The notes under the pieces: model-generated
What the model saw: only the letters and a program-made list of their open reading frames with translations
Told to the model about the DNA's origin: nothing
The model's database searches: none
Shown: piece by piece, positions 43,845-56,500 of the stretch
Layout: the number at the start of each line of letters is the position of its first letter
Numbering within the stretch: position 1 is the stretch's first letter
Position numbers and translations under genes: made by a program
Assembly: GCA_963970005.1 (NCBI GenBank)
Contig: CAXAMN010023361.1
Coordinates: forward strand, 369,704-433,703
Direction of reading: 5' to 3'
DNA: 64,000 bases
Origin: Durusdinium trenchii
Taxonomy: Eukaryota; Sar; Dinophyceae; Suessiales; Symbiodiniaceae

Positions 43845-45261
43845 CCAAGGGCAACCGGCCGATGATGAGTGAAAGCAAAAGGAAACTTGGAAATGTCCAC
43901 TTCAAGCCCTTAGTTACTGCCTTCCTTTCAAGTCATTCTGTCTTAGCTGCCCACAACGTACTTGCCATGAGGGATTAGGAAAGGATCGTTCGAAGTTCTG
44001 GTCCTTTGCGAATGTTCTGTTGAGCTGCGCATTCATTTTGCAGAATGAGAACCACTTGCATTGGACATGAAAAAGTGGTGGTGCCCCTGAACCAACTCTA
44101 ATGGTTTAATTTGTGATCTGTAGCGCTAGCATGGGTATGCGAAAGAGGTATCCCTGTCTAAGTCCGCGTCAGCCTGCACGACGATGGAACGGATCGATGC
44201 CTCTGTCCCTGAGGGCAGAGACACTGACGGCCAACACACAGAGCTGACGCTTAGCTGCTTCTCGAGGTTGGACTGCACATTGTCCCTCAAATGGAAATTT
44301 GAATTCAACTGGGATGTTTCCAATCAGCCGACTCCACTGTCCATGTGGGTGTCTTTGCTGGTTCTACAAGTCTTTCAATTGGCTACAGCCGCCTCCATTC
44401 TACCAAAGTCAAATTTTCAAGTCAGTGTTGCCGACATTGCCTGCGAAAGCAAACCATAAGTGGGCCGCGTGCTCCCAGCAACGGCCACATTGCTCGTTGG
44501 CAATGAGGAAGGGTGCAGCGACCCCTTTCGAGGTTTTGCATGCTTTGCGCCTGGGTTCTCACTGAGCAGCCGTGTTTGAAGCAGGAATGTCGGGTCCAAA
44601 GCCTTCCGCCACAGAATTGTATCTCAAACACATGGAACACATTCCAGTAAACCAAGAGCATGTCGTAGTCATGCTAGGGGAAGTTGCGAGGCAACCTGGC
44701 TGGATATCTCTCGCCTCAAATCTCTAATGATAAACAAATATATTCCTCAGAAGTGCCAACTGGCGAATTCTTCACTTCGTGGGCAGCAATGGCACTTTCA
44801 GGGCTGTAAACGAAGCCCATCGGCTCGTTGCATACGCCGGCCACGGCAAAGGTCAGGCGCAATCCCTTTCTCGCAAGGATGTCAGTCGAGCCCACAGAGC
44901 TTCGAACGACGACGCGCTTTCTTCAAATGACAGTGTCTCTGTGTAGCATGTCACGCACTTCACCTCACAAAGCCAATCAAAACCTATCTTTGCGGCTCTC
45001 GCAGCCAATGTTGGATGACTATTGGCACTTAGCACTATATAAATACTTATTAAGAAAACTGATTGTCACAGGGGCGTGTCCCCATCAAAGCCGAGCTTTC
45101 CGATCCAGGGCTCCGGGCCAAGCTTTGTCATTTACCGTGGTGGAACATGGGCTCATATCCGCAGCCGAAAAGACAAGGGTGACAAGGGTTTGTCTCTTCA
45201 ACGGATACGCAAGAAATATTAAAACATGGACTTTACCTGGGCTTATTTAAGTCAAAATAAA

Positions 45262-45324
45262 CATCTATCGAAGTATATAATATGTATATGTATAAATATA
45301 AATATAAATATATATATATATATT
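45262..45324. repeat. AT-rich microsatellite
   Basis: ATAATATGTATATG, (ATAAAT)n and a TATATATA run over about 60 bp. The flanking 43845-45775 shows no recognisable gene; a plus-strand frame at 44184-44459 is open for 91 codons without known motifs. Confidence 0.85.
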
Positions 45325-45775
45325 TCTGTTGGCCAGTTACATTCGTTTGGTTGGCGCCAGGCCTCTCACAACCTGGAGTACCCAAGCCCCCCAGAAACTG
45401 ATTAACTTGGTTGCACAAGTGTCATTCCTCTGTCCCTCGTCCATTTGACAAGGTCCAGCTGGATTCTTTCTTCCAATTCTTCTCCATTCTTCACGTTCTT
45501 TTCTGAATCTCTGTTCTGGGTGAGCCGTCCAAAGGAGAGCGCATCTTCCTTGGGTATGTCATATCACCGTATATCCCATTACCAAATGATGATTATTATT
45601 ACTACTATTATTAGGTTGCAGGCCTTCCTCAAAAATGGTGATATCATTGTTTGACCGACTGCTACTGGCAATGGGACACAACCTACATATCCCTACATAT
45701 TCTCTCAAGCATCCATCATCTTCCCCTTTACCCTCTTTTCCACAGACCCTCCCACGGTGCGTCCTCAATCCTCAC

Positions 45776-45874
45776 GGACGTGCCGGAAGACACCGTGCAG
45801 CAGCACTCAGCGTTGGTGGCCTGGCCCTCGAAAAGGAAGCGCACCACATAGGCTGCCCCGTCTCCGCCTTCGGC
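45776..45874 (-). CDS. Exon-like segment, partner of 46124-46182
   Basis: GGATTCCAG precedes 45874 and GTGAGG follows 45776 on the minus strand. The 99 nt between read as 33 codons in phase 0: AEGGDGAAYVVRFLFEGQ and ATNAECCCTVSSGTS. The splice contexts are good, third positions are GC-rich, and the peptide alternates hydrophobic and polar residues like a beta-sheet domain. The upstream piece at 46124-46182 ends in the matching phase, giving a 249-nt GT-AG intron. Family not recognised. Confidence 0.4.
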
Positions 45875-46123
45875 CTGGAATCCAGGCATGTTTCGGTGTC
45901 TGTGGGAACAACGGTGACAACGAAGGTTGGATCAAAGGCACAACTGGAGTTGAGTGAGTTGTGTCACACCCAGAGAAACACAAACATGTGTGAAATAGGT
46001 GCGGTGGGTCCGCTCCCATTCAACACAGGACATGGTGAAGGGTGCTAGTTCCACTGGTCAGTACACAAGTGTCTTCCCGTTTTTCCGACCATCGTTTTAG
46101 CAGTCCCTTCGGCGGCAAGGAAC

Positions 46124-46182
46124 CTGTTGAATTTCCACCACGAAGTCCTCATCCCCGTCATCCTCATAGCGCCAGCGCCCTG
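46124..46182 (-). CDS. Exon-like segment, partner of 45776-45874
   Basis: CGCTTAG precedes 46182, and the frame reads GRWRYEDDGDEDFVVEIQQ and stops in phase 0 at a GT donor (CAG|GTTCC) after 46124. The acidic stretch and Trp/Tyr/Phe residues look like true protein. Joined to the next piece it makes a continuous frame. Another short candidate further upstream at 46789-46824 (APENDGSRPCVE between TGTCAG and GTGCGG) may belong to the same gene. Confidence 0.4.
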
Positions 46183-46824
46183 CTAAGCGCCCCTGAGCCA
46201 CGGGAAGGAGGTGATGCACAGGCCGCTGCGCGGGTGCCTGCGACGACAGCTGCAGCAGTTGAAACTAAAACAACCTCGGATCTTTGTTGTCAATGGACAA
46301 AGTGTCGTTTGTCAGAGACCTTTTTCGAACGCTGGTATATCCGAACTCACATAAGGACCCATTATAGTGTATGATTTTGGGATTGATAAACCCATTGCAT
46401 GCAGTGGTGCACAGTCTGACAGTGAAATTTGGTTCATTTGACCTCGAAGCGTGTCCATAGGCTGAACTTTCAGATCTCAGCAAGGCACTGGCTGCTGCCG
46501 TTTGCTTTTTGTAGAGTCTACAAGACTACAGCAATGTGTTGGATGCAGCAGAGGCACTGGACCGTTTGCAGCAGTGAAACTGCTTTGGGTATGCTATATC
46601 TGACCTATGCAGACGCCGCTACGGCGCTTCTTCCGAAGAGCACCAAATTCCAGCGCAACGAAGCTTGTTCAATCGGCACCGCTCCCACCCACCAACGAGC
46701 ACCCCGCATCGTCATCAAAGGCATCACAGTTAGCTCCCCCTCTATGTCAGCATCCACCCATGGAAAACCTCCACAAACGCCGCCGCACCTCCACACAGGG
46801 TCTGCTGCCATCGTTCTCCGGGGC

Positions 46825-49800
46825 CTGACAATGAAAACACCTGTTTTTCCACGTGCACCGGGCGAGGGGAGAACACGTACAGGGAACCAAATATAAAAGT
46901 TGTTTGATGTCTTTTGGGTGGGCCCCGTTTGGCTTCTCCAGAATCCAGTATACCGTATACCATCGTAAGCAAAAATTCGAACTTGGAGGTCTGGCGGTGG
47001 ACTGCCAGACAATTGGCCCGCCGAGTCACGCCCAGTGGGAACCATTGACTCGGCTCATGTTGAGCGCTTTTGGGTGCTTTGCCACCGAACCCGAAATCCA
47101 GCGCACCGGTTTCTGGATCTTCTGGATGGCTAAAAATCTGATACAGTCTGATACAGTATGTCGTCGAAACAAACGAAGTCCTCGACCGACAAGAAGAGAA
47201 AACGAAGGGTGGTTCGAGAAAACAAGCACCACAGCGCGCGGGGTCTTGGACTCTTGAGCCCACCCGTCTCGGTGGAACAGAAAGGCACGTCAGTACAAAA
47301 AGGAAAATGCCATGATGCACGGCGCGGATCTTCACATCTGAGCACTTCTGGCCAGCTTGGTCCACTGTGAATCCTGTCAAACATATACTTGGATGAGGTT
47401 TTCTCATCCTGCCAGCACTCCAACCTCTGGGCGCGAAAAAAGGGCGTATCCGTATGACTTCTTGTTGAGCGACGGGACGTGGGTGGACGTAGCTCCTCCA
47501 AAAAACATCCAGTTGCTAAGAATAACATCAAGCTCTTATCTTTAAATTGGAGGACTCCATATAAAGTATAAAGACACATGGTAAAAGGATGCAAAAGGAT
47601 GTAAAAGGTCGTTGTTGTTTAAACAACAACCCGTGTTTTTCCTGGACCCATCTTTTGAGGCAGCTCCCAGTTAAAACCTCTTCCAAAGCGCCTCAAGCGG
47701 TGTCTCGGCAAAGAAGCGACGTGCCAGTGGGTTCACAGCCACGACCTGCGACGAATCGCGATGACGCACTGCACCGGTCACGGCGACCCGGTCCGGGAGG
47801 GAGCTGAGTTGAGATGATGGCTACCTGGCCAATTTAAAAGGGAACGTGTTTGATTGAATTTGAGATAGCCAATGGAAGAAATGGAAGTGCACCCAAAATG
47901 GGAGTCCATCATTTTTACCATCTTTTACTCCAATTTTTTGCTTATACTTCATCGTGATGAAAGCACGCCCAGTGGCTCAGTTGGAGATCACTGGACTCCC
48001 TCTAGACTGGAGTGGGGCCACATCCTGCTAGTGTGCTTAGCATCCAGAGATGGTCAATGGCACCTCCAAAAGAATAGTGAATGGAACAATCATAGAAACT
48101 GCAAGGCAGGCTTTCTTACGTGCCTAACAGGATCTATTCTGCTGTATCGGTTTTATCGAACGACCGTGTTATTTGGCATGCAAATCCAGGTGAAATCTTC
48201 CTCGCTGTCAAGCACCTCACTCACGACGATAAGTTCCATAAGAAAACACTAAGTCACTTAGTCACTAAGCAATCCTGAGCAAACAGGAGCTGATCCGTAA
48301 ACGCCAAGCAATGCAGCTCGAGAGCCTCTGCCATGAAGCCAGCATCTGTCCGCAGTGCCTCACCCGGTCCCCACGTCTCAACAGAATTTTCTGAGATTCC
48401 GTGACACAAAAAGCGTCAAGACATTCCCGTTCTCGGAAAAAAGGAACATCTCCTTTTAAATGGAAACAAAAATAGCCAAACCGAGAAACCGAGAGAACAG
48501 GTGGACTTCCTGGACCAGTTGGTTCGCAGTTGGTTCGTCCTTGGACCACCTGGTCGACCTTCCGACCTGGACCCCCGCTGAGAACGGAAGAAAGCGCGCG
48601 GCGTGAGGTCGCGAAAGCCGAAGTTGTAACGAGATGTGTTCGGCCAAGTGCATTGAATGCGATTGTAACCAATCTTATTAATCTTCAGTAACCAATCTTC
48701 TGTAAAAATGTAGTAACCAATCTTCGGTAATTTTACCAGCCCTGACTCTATGTCACCAATTAGGCCTCAGAATGTCCAACAACCCTCCTGAAGACAACTA
48801 TTGTCAAGGGTGATGATCGCTTAAATGGTGGTGCGGCTGATCTATATAAATTCCTTCTTACGAAAACACAATTCTTCGCGAAAAAAGAATACGTGTGCTA
48901 ATCTTTCGCGGACTCCATGTTTAACTTTTGGCAGAGAGATTCTCCTTGGTGTGGTTGTTTCCACATATCTTTCGCAAAGCTTTCGCAAACAAAATAGTAT
49001 ATACTTTTGCGGAAAAAAAGAGTAGTAAGCTTTTGCGAACAACATAGAAGGCTCTCAATGAACCTATTGCAGGCCCTATGTCGACACTTTGATCAACATC
49101 TGAAAACTCCAGATGTTCGTCCAGATTTGTATCCTCCACCCTTTTCCACGGCCAGAAAACGACAAGAAAGAGGCTTGGACAACAGTCGTCTCTGAGCATG
49201 ACCGGGCGCTCGCCTTTGGTGCGCAGTCGATGGCCCAACCTCATCAAAAAGCATGACGGAGTGGCAAAGAAAAAGAGCACCCTCCTATGGATCAACAGAT
49301 CAACATGGGCCGCAAATAGGCCCGGAAACCATCGGCTTGAAAAGGAAAACATCTTCCAAGGGTCCATGTTCCCACTGCCAACAGCACCATGAACCACTAC
49401 TACAACTTGAAGCATACCCGAAACCACACTGGCGCGCCCGCATTGTCTGTTCAGCCCGCGGCTGTTGAGTTTCGAGGCCTCCAAAAGAAGCTCTCGATCG
49501 GCCTGAAGCCTCAAGGCGTCCACCCGGCTTCAAAAGCTCAGTCGGGAATGAGGGAATGAACCACCCCTGTAGATACCTCAGGGCCATTCCCATATTCCCA
49601 AATAATTCAGCACCAGTCAGACCAAGGTGAGAACGGCGGGTTTCCAAGCTCTCGATCACCCAAACATGGGAACATGGATCGCCCTCCGAGCCTTTAAACA
49701 TCGCTACGAACGGAGCAAGGACGCGTGAACGGGCCCGCCCTTCACGGGCCCCGTGAAGCCTCGGGGTTGTCACCTCATCTAGCTGTCTCACGAGCCCTGT

Positions 49801-50730
49801 CCCTGTCGAGGCAGGAGATTAATCTGTCACAAATGGAAGCACAAAACACCGTCTCGGAGTGATCCCGGTCGGGTGCCGCAAGAAAGAGATACAGTAGATG
49901 GGCCTTCAGCACCATTCATCTTGATCCAATTCTGAAAAGGCTTGAAAATGTGGACGTGAGAATGATGGGATATGATGGATGATGTGAGAGGGATTCATCC
50001 TGTTCACTTCACTTTGAAGTTCAGATCTCAAGCCTCCTGCAATGCTCCGAAGTGGTAGATACACGAGAAAGAAACCACTGGACTGGTTGTTCCATATTCA
50101 ATTCATATTCTGATTCTACTGACTAATCTGATATTGACCGTAGTTCCAAGCACTGATAACTAACCTTCTTATATAGCAATCCATTCTGTTCATGTTCGCT
50201 GGTCAACCGAAGTCTCGTTTTCGAGGGCAACCGATCTTCAACCATCACCAGAAAGGATACACACTCCTGGGATGCGAAGGGGATCCGGAATCCTGGGGCA
50301 CTTGACTTCCTGAACACCGGTGCGCAACCAGACTCTTGCACCAATCAACATGGATTGACAACCACCTGAATCTGCTCAACGCGTCGTATATCTCAAGCAA
50401 GAGAAACCGTCTTATCTTTGCCAAAGAACATAAACCACCCTTGGGGACAGAGAATCCTTTAGAGCACCACCCCTGGCACAAGGCCTGGCAGCAGAATTTG
50501 GAGAAAAGACAAAAGTTGTTGACCCACCCCCTCCTGTGTTCATCACAAACTTTTGAGGGTCTGTTGTGCTTTGCCTGGCACTGGCGTAATGCAATGCCCG
50601 GCCATCCACTGCCACAGCCTGGCTGAGCGCTTCAGCCAGGCGCCCAGGGAGCCAGGAGAGTATCAAGGGTTCAAAACCAGCAACCATTGATTCTATTCTA
50701 ACCGGGAGACCTCCCAGTGTTGATCTCCTG
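46825..50730. other. Gene-poor stretch
   Basis: Long open frames occur on the minus strand (to 221 codons at 46742-47407 and 163 codons at 49300-49791), but they match nothing I know. TTTCGCAAA-like words cluster at 48865-49040. Nothing else can be supported. Confidence 0.45.
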
Positions 50731-50803
50731 GAAGAGGGGGAAATAGACCAGTCTACCGTCTACAAAGTGGGCCAGGGGGTCTCCCTTTGTAAAATACACA
50801 CCC
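50731..50803 (-). repeat. Dispersed GGGAGACCCCC repeat, copy 3
   Basis: Read on the minus strand: GGGTGTGTATTTTACAAAGG, GAGACCCCCTGG, GGTAGACTGGTC and CCCCCTCTTC, the same order as at 7250-7318. The region 50804-51738 to its right has only a short TATA run near 51060. Confidence 0.6.
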
Positions 50804-51738
50804 GAAGGCCGTGTTCAGGGCTGCGATGTTTTGGGGAGTTCCTGACAAGATGGCCATGAATTTCCACATCTACCAGAAATGCTTGCGGGTTTCCTCATAT
50901 TGAGACCCAACCCAACCCCCCAACAATTGGTCAAGTTGTCAGGAAGTTAAAATCTGATCTATATAAGACTATCCCGGTATCCCTGAATCGATGTATTGTA
51001 TACTGTACTTACCTACGGGCGCTGAGAGGAACTGACGTAGGCAGAATTATGTGTATACATATATATATATATACGTTGATTTCATACATGGATTGTCAGG
51101 GTATTGGAAGCTTCACTACTATTGGATCTATTGGTCAAGCCTTTCCCTTTGAAGAACATACCTAAGAACATGCCATCAAGTTGAATTGCATCTTTTTCAG
51201 GACTGAGCAGTGGTACCTCTATCTCCTCGATCCGCGCAGCACACATGGATTCATCGGGCTTTGGATGTTTTGGTGTCCCACCGCGACCCAAAACAACTCC
51301 CCCGACATGTCGGAAGATTTCTGCTCAGAAGGAACCATAGAAGCATACAGAACCTGAGAAGCTGGGTAAACACTCGGATTTCTGATGTTCTGTTCAATGT
51401 TATATCCAATGCTCCGCAACCCAATGATGTCCTGCGGAATCATCTGACGGGGTCAGTATCAGGTACCATATACCGATGCGTTGCCCTGAAATGTATATCC
51501 CCTTAAACAAATTGAACCAACGGACCAAGGGCGGTTTGGTCGGGCCATCTGTCTATGTCTGCATCTAGTTCCCGGACTTCACCACCACCTCCACCAAATG
51601 CGCCAAACACGTCCAAAACAAATTCTCCTACCACTGCAAAGACTATACTTTGCTTGTGCTGATAATTCCTTTGCAAACTACCAAGAAGCATTCTTGAAAT
51701 GTCATGTTACACTGCGGATCTGGGATCTGCCAAGGCAC

Positions 51739-51796
51739 CTGCCTTGGCCATGAAGTCTCGTTGGTCCTTCAATGCTGCATCTGCGAAGCGCAGCGC
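51739..51796 (-). CDS. DUF4116-like exon candidate
   Basis: After GTGCGAG the minus strand reads Ala-Leu-Arg-Phe-Ala-Asp-Ala-Ala-Leu-Lys-Asp-Gln-Arg-Asp-Phe-Met-Ala-Lys-Ala and ends at a GTGCCT donor-like site. A-L-x-x-A-x-x-x-L-x-x-D-R-x-F-x-x-x-A is the core of the DUF4116 repeat, abundant in dinoflagellates and of unknown function. Only one repeat is visible. 51797-52779 holds no other recognised feature. Confidence 0.4.
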
Positions 51797-52779
51797 CTCG
51801 CACGAGAAATGCGAAGTGCTCCCATGGGTATTGCTGCCATTCTGACCCTCAGATGGCAACGCAAACACTTGATGAAACACGATGGAACCAGAAGATTTAT
51901 CACCCTGAATAGCTGAGATGGGCATTTATGATCGGCAAACCTTTGTGAGGTCTCAACAATGGGGCGGTGTTCCGCAAAGAATGAACAAACCTTAGCCTTG
52001 CAGCCTTGCAACGGAAGGATCAGCCAGTCTGTTTGCTAGATCGACCGGCCGCGATCCCCCCGGCTTTGTAGCCAGTTTACAGGAAGATGAGGGAATGCTC
52101 GTGCAGTGTCCAACATTTCAAGCGGAGAGAGAGGAACACATCATTCTATATGCTGATAAAAAGCGGTGATGATGACGACGACGATGAGTACAACTACGAG
52201 CTCAGCTTGTTTTGGCTTATATGAGACATATGAGAGGGGGTAGCGGGCAGCCGTCGGCGGCCCTAGTAACTGGATCAACATATATGAAGCGCGGCCGCCG
52301 AGGGCTATTTTCAGAACAAGACTGCCCTGCCACCCAAAACGTGTGTGGCCCGCTGAGCACTGGGGCACTTTTCGTTCCCCCCCCCTGCCAATGGCCTCTG
52401 CGCTCCTGGCTGAGCATCTGAGTCTGAAAGACCCAGATTGAAATTGAATCACTACACACGCTTTTGGTTGCTCACATCACAGTTCATCACACATCAACCA
52501 GAAGTGAACTCCCATGGTTGGTTCTTGCCACACTTCTTCTCCCGCTGAACTCCCTCGTCCACCAGTACAGTATGCATTTCTGACTTCTTGCAAAAACAGT
52601 GGGGGAAAAAACAAAAACACAAACACGGCAATGCCCCCAGGTTGACCGCTGGTATGGATGTGTTGGTAGTATTCAAGGATGCATGATTGAAGATTTGGCT
52701 GGACAATACTGCATCCTGCAAAGTCAACTCCAAGTTCAAAGAGCGAGAGCCCCGTATAATACGTAGAGAAAAAAGGAAT

Positions 52780-52872
52780 TGAATATATGTATATAATGTA
52801 ATATACATATTTATATAAATACAACATACGAAATATACATAGTGTCTATTATATATACATATTATTTGAATG
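52780..52872. repeat. AT-rich tract
   Basis: About 90 bp of TATATGTATATAATG, ATATACATATTTATATA and similar words, with many short inverted repeats. Confidence 0.8.
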
Positions 52873-52970
52873 CGAGTGGATCTTAATCAGCGAAGTTTGA
52901 AGCTATCACTGACGGTCCATAAGCGGCGTAGCGTCGGAACGGAAACCGCACCTTTTCTAGTCGCTTGATC

Positions 52971-52992
52971 CTTGAGCCAAAATACATATGGT
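52971..52992 (-). other. Dinoflagellate spliced-leader relic (18/22)
   Basis: On the minus strand this 22-mer ends in ATTTTGGCTCAAG, an exact match to the last 13 nt of the conserved dinoflagellate spliced leader. It begins ACC, as the leader can. Overall 18 of 22 positions agree by eye; the mismatches are all in the central four to nine positions. It is not followed by GT, so it is not a spliced-leader RNA gene; a reinserted mRNA copy is the likely origin. It lies 572 bp 3' of the giant open frame and on the same strand. Confidence 0.6.
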
Positions 52993-53563
52993 ACATATAT
53001 ATGTACAAGTTGCACTGTACGTGTCGCTGCACTTCCATTCGCACCCCCCATGTGAACGGCAACAATATGTTCCGATCACACACGAAAATTTAGGGATGTA
53101 AGTGCTACAAAAGAAATTGTATGATTTGCCGCGAGACTCATATGAGGCTCATACTACGAAACATGCTGGACTAAAGCGGACTTTTACATATAAAGTGTGC
53201 AACTATGGCTCAGAACCTATGAAAATCGAATTGAACAAGTGAGACAGTCACGAGGCCTCGCTCAGTATCCACTCAAAAGAGCATCGCTTTGATGTAGATC
53301 CGAACTGGTGACTTCCACGTAGATGTCACATCGGCAACTGACTTCACACTTCTCAAAAGATGTAGGTTTTGATTTGGATACACTTACAGAACGGCAAGTC
53401 GGAGAGACAGTCGGTGACTGTCTGCCTTCCATTATGCTCATGGTATCAAATCGTCAATCCGATGATTTGCAATGATACACTTACAGCGTTTCAGGTCAGA
53501 TAGACATCCGGTGAATGACTTCCTCCCTGGTTTGCATGGTATCCTCATAGTCGTTCAAAGAAA

Positions 53564-56500
53564 TCACCACTGGTGATAACCTCTCCATCCACGATGATCC
53601 CAGCTGCCCTGAGCATCCCACCGATCATCTTCTCCCTTCTTGGACTTTCCCTTGGACTTGCTCTTTCCCTTCCCCTTTTCAGAAGGTTGAGGTACTTCGC
53701 GACGTTCTTGCGTTAGCGCCGGCCTCCAAGATGTTCCAGATTGGCCTCCTCCTTTGGAATGTCCTCGGGACGATGAAGAAGTTGTACCTTCTGCTGCATG
53801 TGCGTTGGCGGTAAGATCTTCCTGCAAAGCTTGCTCAAACACATCGGTAGCACTGGATGGTGATTTATCATGTGGTCTGGCTTTTGGAGCAGCCTTCGCC
53901 TTGTTCTCCTCTGCTGATGAGGGCCCGAAACTCTTAGGTGCTGTTGAAGGTTTTGGCTCCTCACTTGGTGCTGACGACGGCTTGGCCTCGGTTCTGGGTG
54001 TAGATGCTGGCTTTGCCTCAGCTCTTGACGAAGATGCTGCTTTCGCTTCAGACTTAGTCGTTGATGTTGACTTAGCTGTTGCCTTGGCTGCCTGCTTCTT
54101 CTTGCCCTGAATCTCCTTGGCCCTATCTCCAAAGCCTAGACGATTGGTAAGAGCTTGAACATGCTTATGTTCTACCACGCTCATCCATCTCTCTGTATGT
54201 CCAACGTTGGGGTTTCTGGCCATTGACTCTATGACTTCCTGAGCTTGTGGGGGCAACCTGATCTCATGTTGATCAATGATCAACAGAATAGACTTCTCCC
54301 ACTTGCTCTTCATTCTCGAGTACATGATGTCCAGAGGATCGATCACCTTGTGGTAGGGTGACGTAACGTCGGTTCTAAAGTAAGAATATGTCCGACACCC
54401 ATAAATCGCATGGATGCACTTCTGTACCAATTCAGTCATTGCGCTGGCTTTCTTCGCTTTCAACTCCTCAAGCTGGGCATCAGTCAAGTTGGTGGAGTGT
54501 TCGAAGTTGCCATATTCCTCCTTGAAGGATTGCGGAGTATGACCAAATGATAGGATCACGAGTGCTACCTTGCAAATGAATTGCTCTCCTCTGAATCGGT
54601 GCCAGGCCTCCTCAGTTGTAATATTGTTGTCGTTGGCAAAGATTAACATCATATCATCTGTTGGATCCAATGGTCTCCCATCGTCATCGATTTCAGTGGA
54701 ATCTCCTGTACCGAACTTGCTTATCACATCCAGACGCTTCCTTTTCCAATTTGCTTTGAAGTCGGTAAGGCTGGTGCAATAGTAGCTCTTGTACATCAGG
54801 GAGATCATGTTCAGCACACATTTGACCACATACCTATCCATCAAACCCGATGCTTTCACGGAGACGTCCTGACAGTAGGCTCTCTCTTGATGCGCATAGA
54901 TTCGAGGTTCCGGTACTCGACAATAGATGGGGAGATCTTCGTTGTCTCTTCCTTCTTCGGGATTGAACTCGGTCGCTCCATGCTGTGCATAGTATCCCGG
55001 TTCATCACGATCTGTCGGTCGATTCGCCTCCGGATGTAAGTCGTCGGTGACGTCTTCATCCTCGGGCTCACCATCTTGACGTTTCTTCCCCTCATATTGT
55101 TGTGTGCTCCTCTGGATCTCGATGATCACGTTTCGTTCGTCTTCATCTTCTAGATCAGAATCACGACCGTAGTCGATCTCGTCCTCATTGAAAGATGGGG
55201 TCTCGACATTGTCACTCTTGAAGTTTTCTGCACCATCAGACGGTTTGGAAGGATCTAGATTGTCCATGTCCTCGTCGTCGTCAGCTGCTTCAGTTTGAGC
55301 GATGTCTTCTTCCCAAGCCTTTCTGATCTCGTCCATAGTGGCCTGGTCCAATATATCTTGATCATCATCTTCAGGCTCCTTCTTTTCCTTCTTTTCCTCT
55401 TCATCGTCGCTCACAAGATCAACGGGTGAATCGGAAATGACAGTGTTGCGAATACCACACGAGAGTAGCCTGCCTTGACAAGATAGACACACGGACAAAG
55501 ATGAAGAAGTCAAATGCATACATGATGGACACAAAATATTGCCATCCACGTTGCGATACCCTTCACATGTTCTGGAGATGATTTCGTCCCAAGTTTCCTC
55601 ACTGATGGAATCCTCGATCAGCTCTCCATTGCCATCGAATTGTACTTCATCGATAAGGAACACGAGCTTTTGGACGTTGTCATCTGTCGCCGAGGCTGAC
55701 TTCGTGACTTCGTCGGCTCTCTCGAGGATGGTATGCTTCTGAGCAACCCAAAGTCCATGACGTGCCGCTAGAACAACTTGCTCTCCAGTGCTTCCCAGCA
55801 GGAGTCTCCTCCATGCCTGAACGTGGTCGTCCCAATACCAAGCACCTCGTACACATCTCCATGGAACTTCTCTAAAAACAACAGTGTAGGAATTCTCCGA
55901 ACTTCTTCCCCCAAGCTTCCTCAAAGTCATGATTGGAACATAAAGGCAAACGGGCATTCCCACTCTTGGCCATCTTGATCTCAGAATCTTTGATGATCGA
56001 TCATCCCACGGCGCAAAGTGGTTGAAGAAAACACTACCTCTATATCCCTCCGTTCCACCAGGGACAATTCCTAGTTTCATGATTGACTCAATATTGGAAA
56101 GCGATGTCATGTGAAAGCTTCCTCCAAGCTGCATTGCCACATTCTCTGGAATGAGATGTGAAGTCCACACAGGATATATTGACACATCCTCTTCAAGAAC
56201 AGTCTCTCTTCCAGAATTGTGAGAGGCAACAGCTCGAATTGCACAAGGAACGATCCAACGTTCATGCTTCAGAAATGACGGTGCGTCTGTGCTGTAAAAC
56301 ATGAGGTTTGCCCAGTATTGCCTTTCCTCTTCGAGTGAGACATCCTCCTTTGAGATGCGAATGGCGGCAATCTGATAGCGTACTCTGTTCTGCAACTTCT
56401 TTGCATGCCACATCGCCTTGCATAAATACTGGTATCGCTCTGTCTTGGTATCTTGCTCACGTTGAGTACCTGAGATAGTACTGATATCGACACCATCGTT

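Noticed and set aside
44787-44830. Plus-strand QQWHFQGCKRS after GGGCAG, looking like a PPR start
   Set aside because: The Ala-Leu-x-Leu-Leu part of the motif is missing and the following frame is not PPR-like.
46544-46600. Plus-strand QQRHWTVCSS after GATGCAG as a possible PPR piece
   Set aside because: Only the Trp fits; no motif follows.
46742-47407. 221-codon minus-strand open frame
   Set aside because: No domain or codon-position signal, and shorter exon-like segments in other frames of the same DNA look more like coding sequence.
49300-49791. 163-codon minus-strand open frame
   Set aside because: Composition is ordinary and no family is recognised; open frames of this length occur by chance in GC-balanced DNA.
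52971-52992. The leader-like 22-mer as a spliced-leader RNA gene
   Set aside because: No GT donor follows the AAG and no Sm-site-like stretch was seen downstream.
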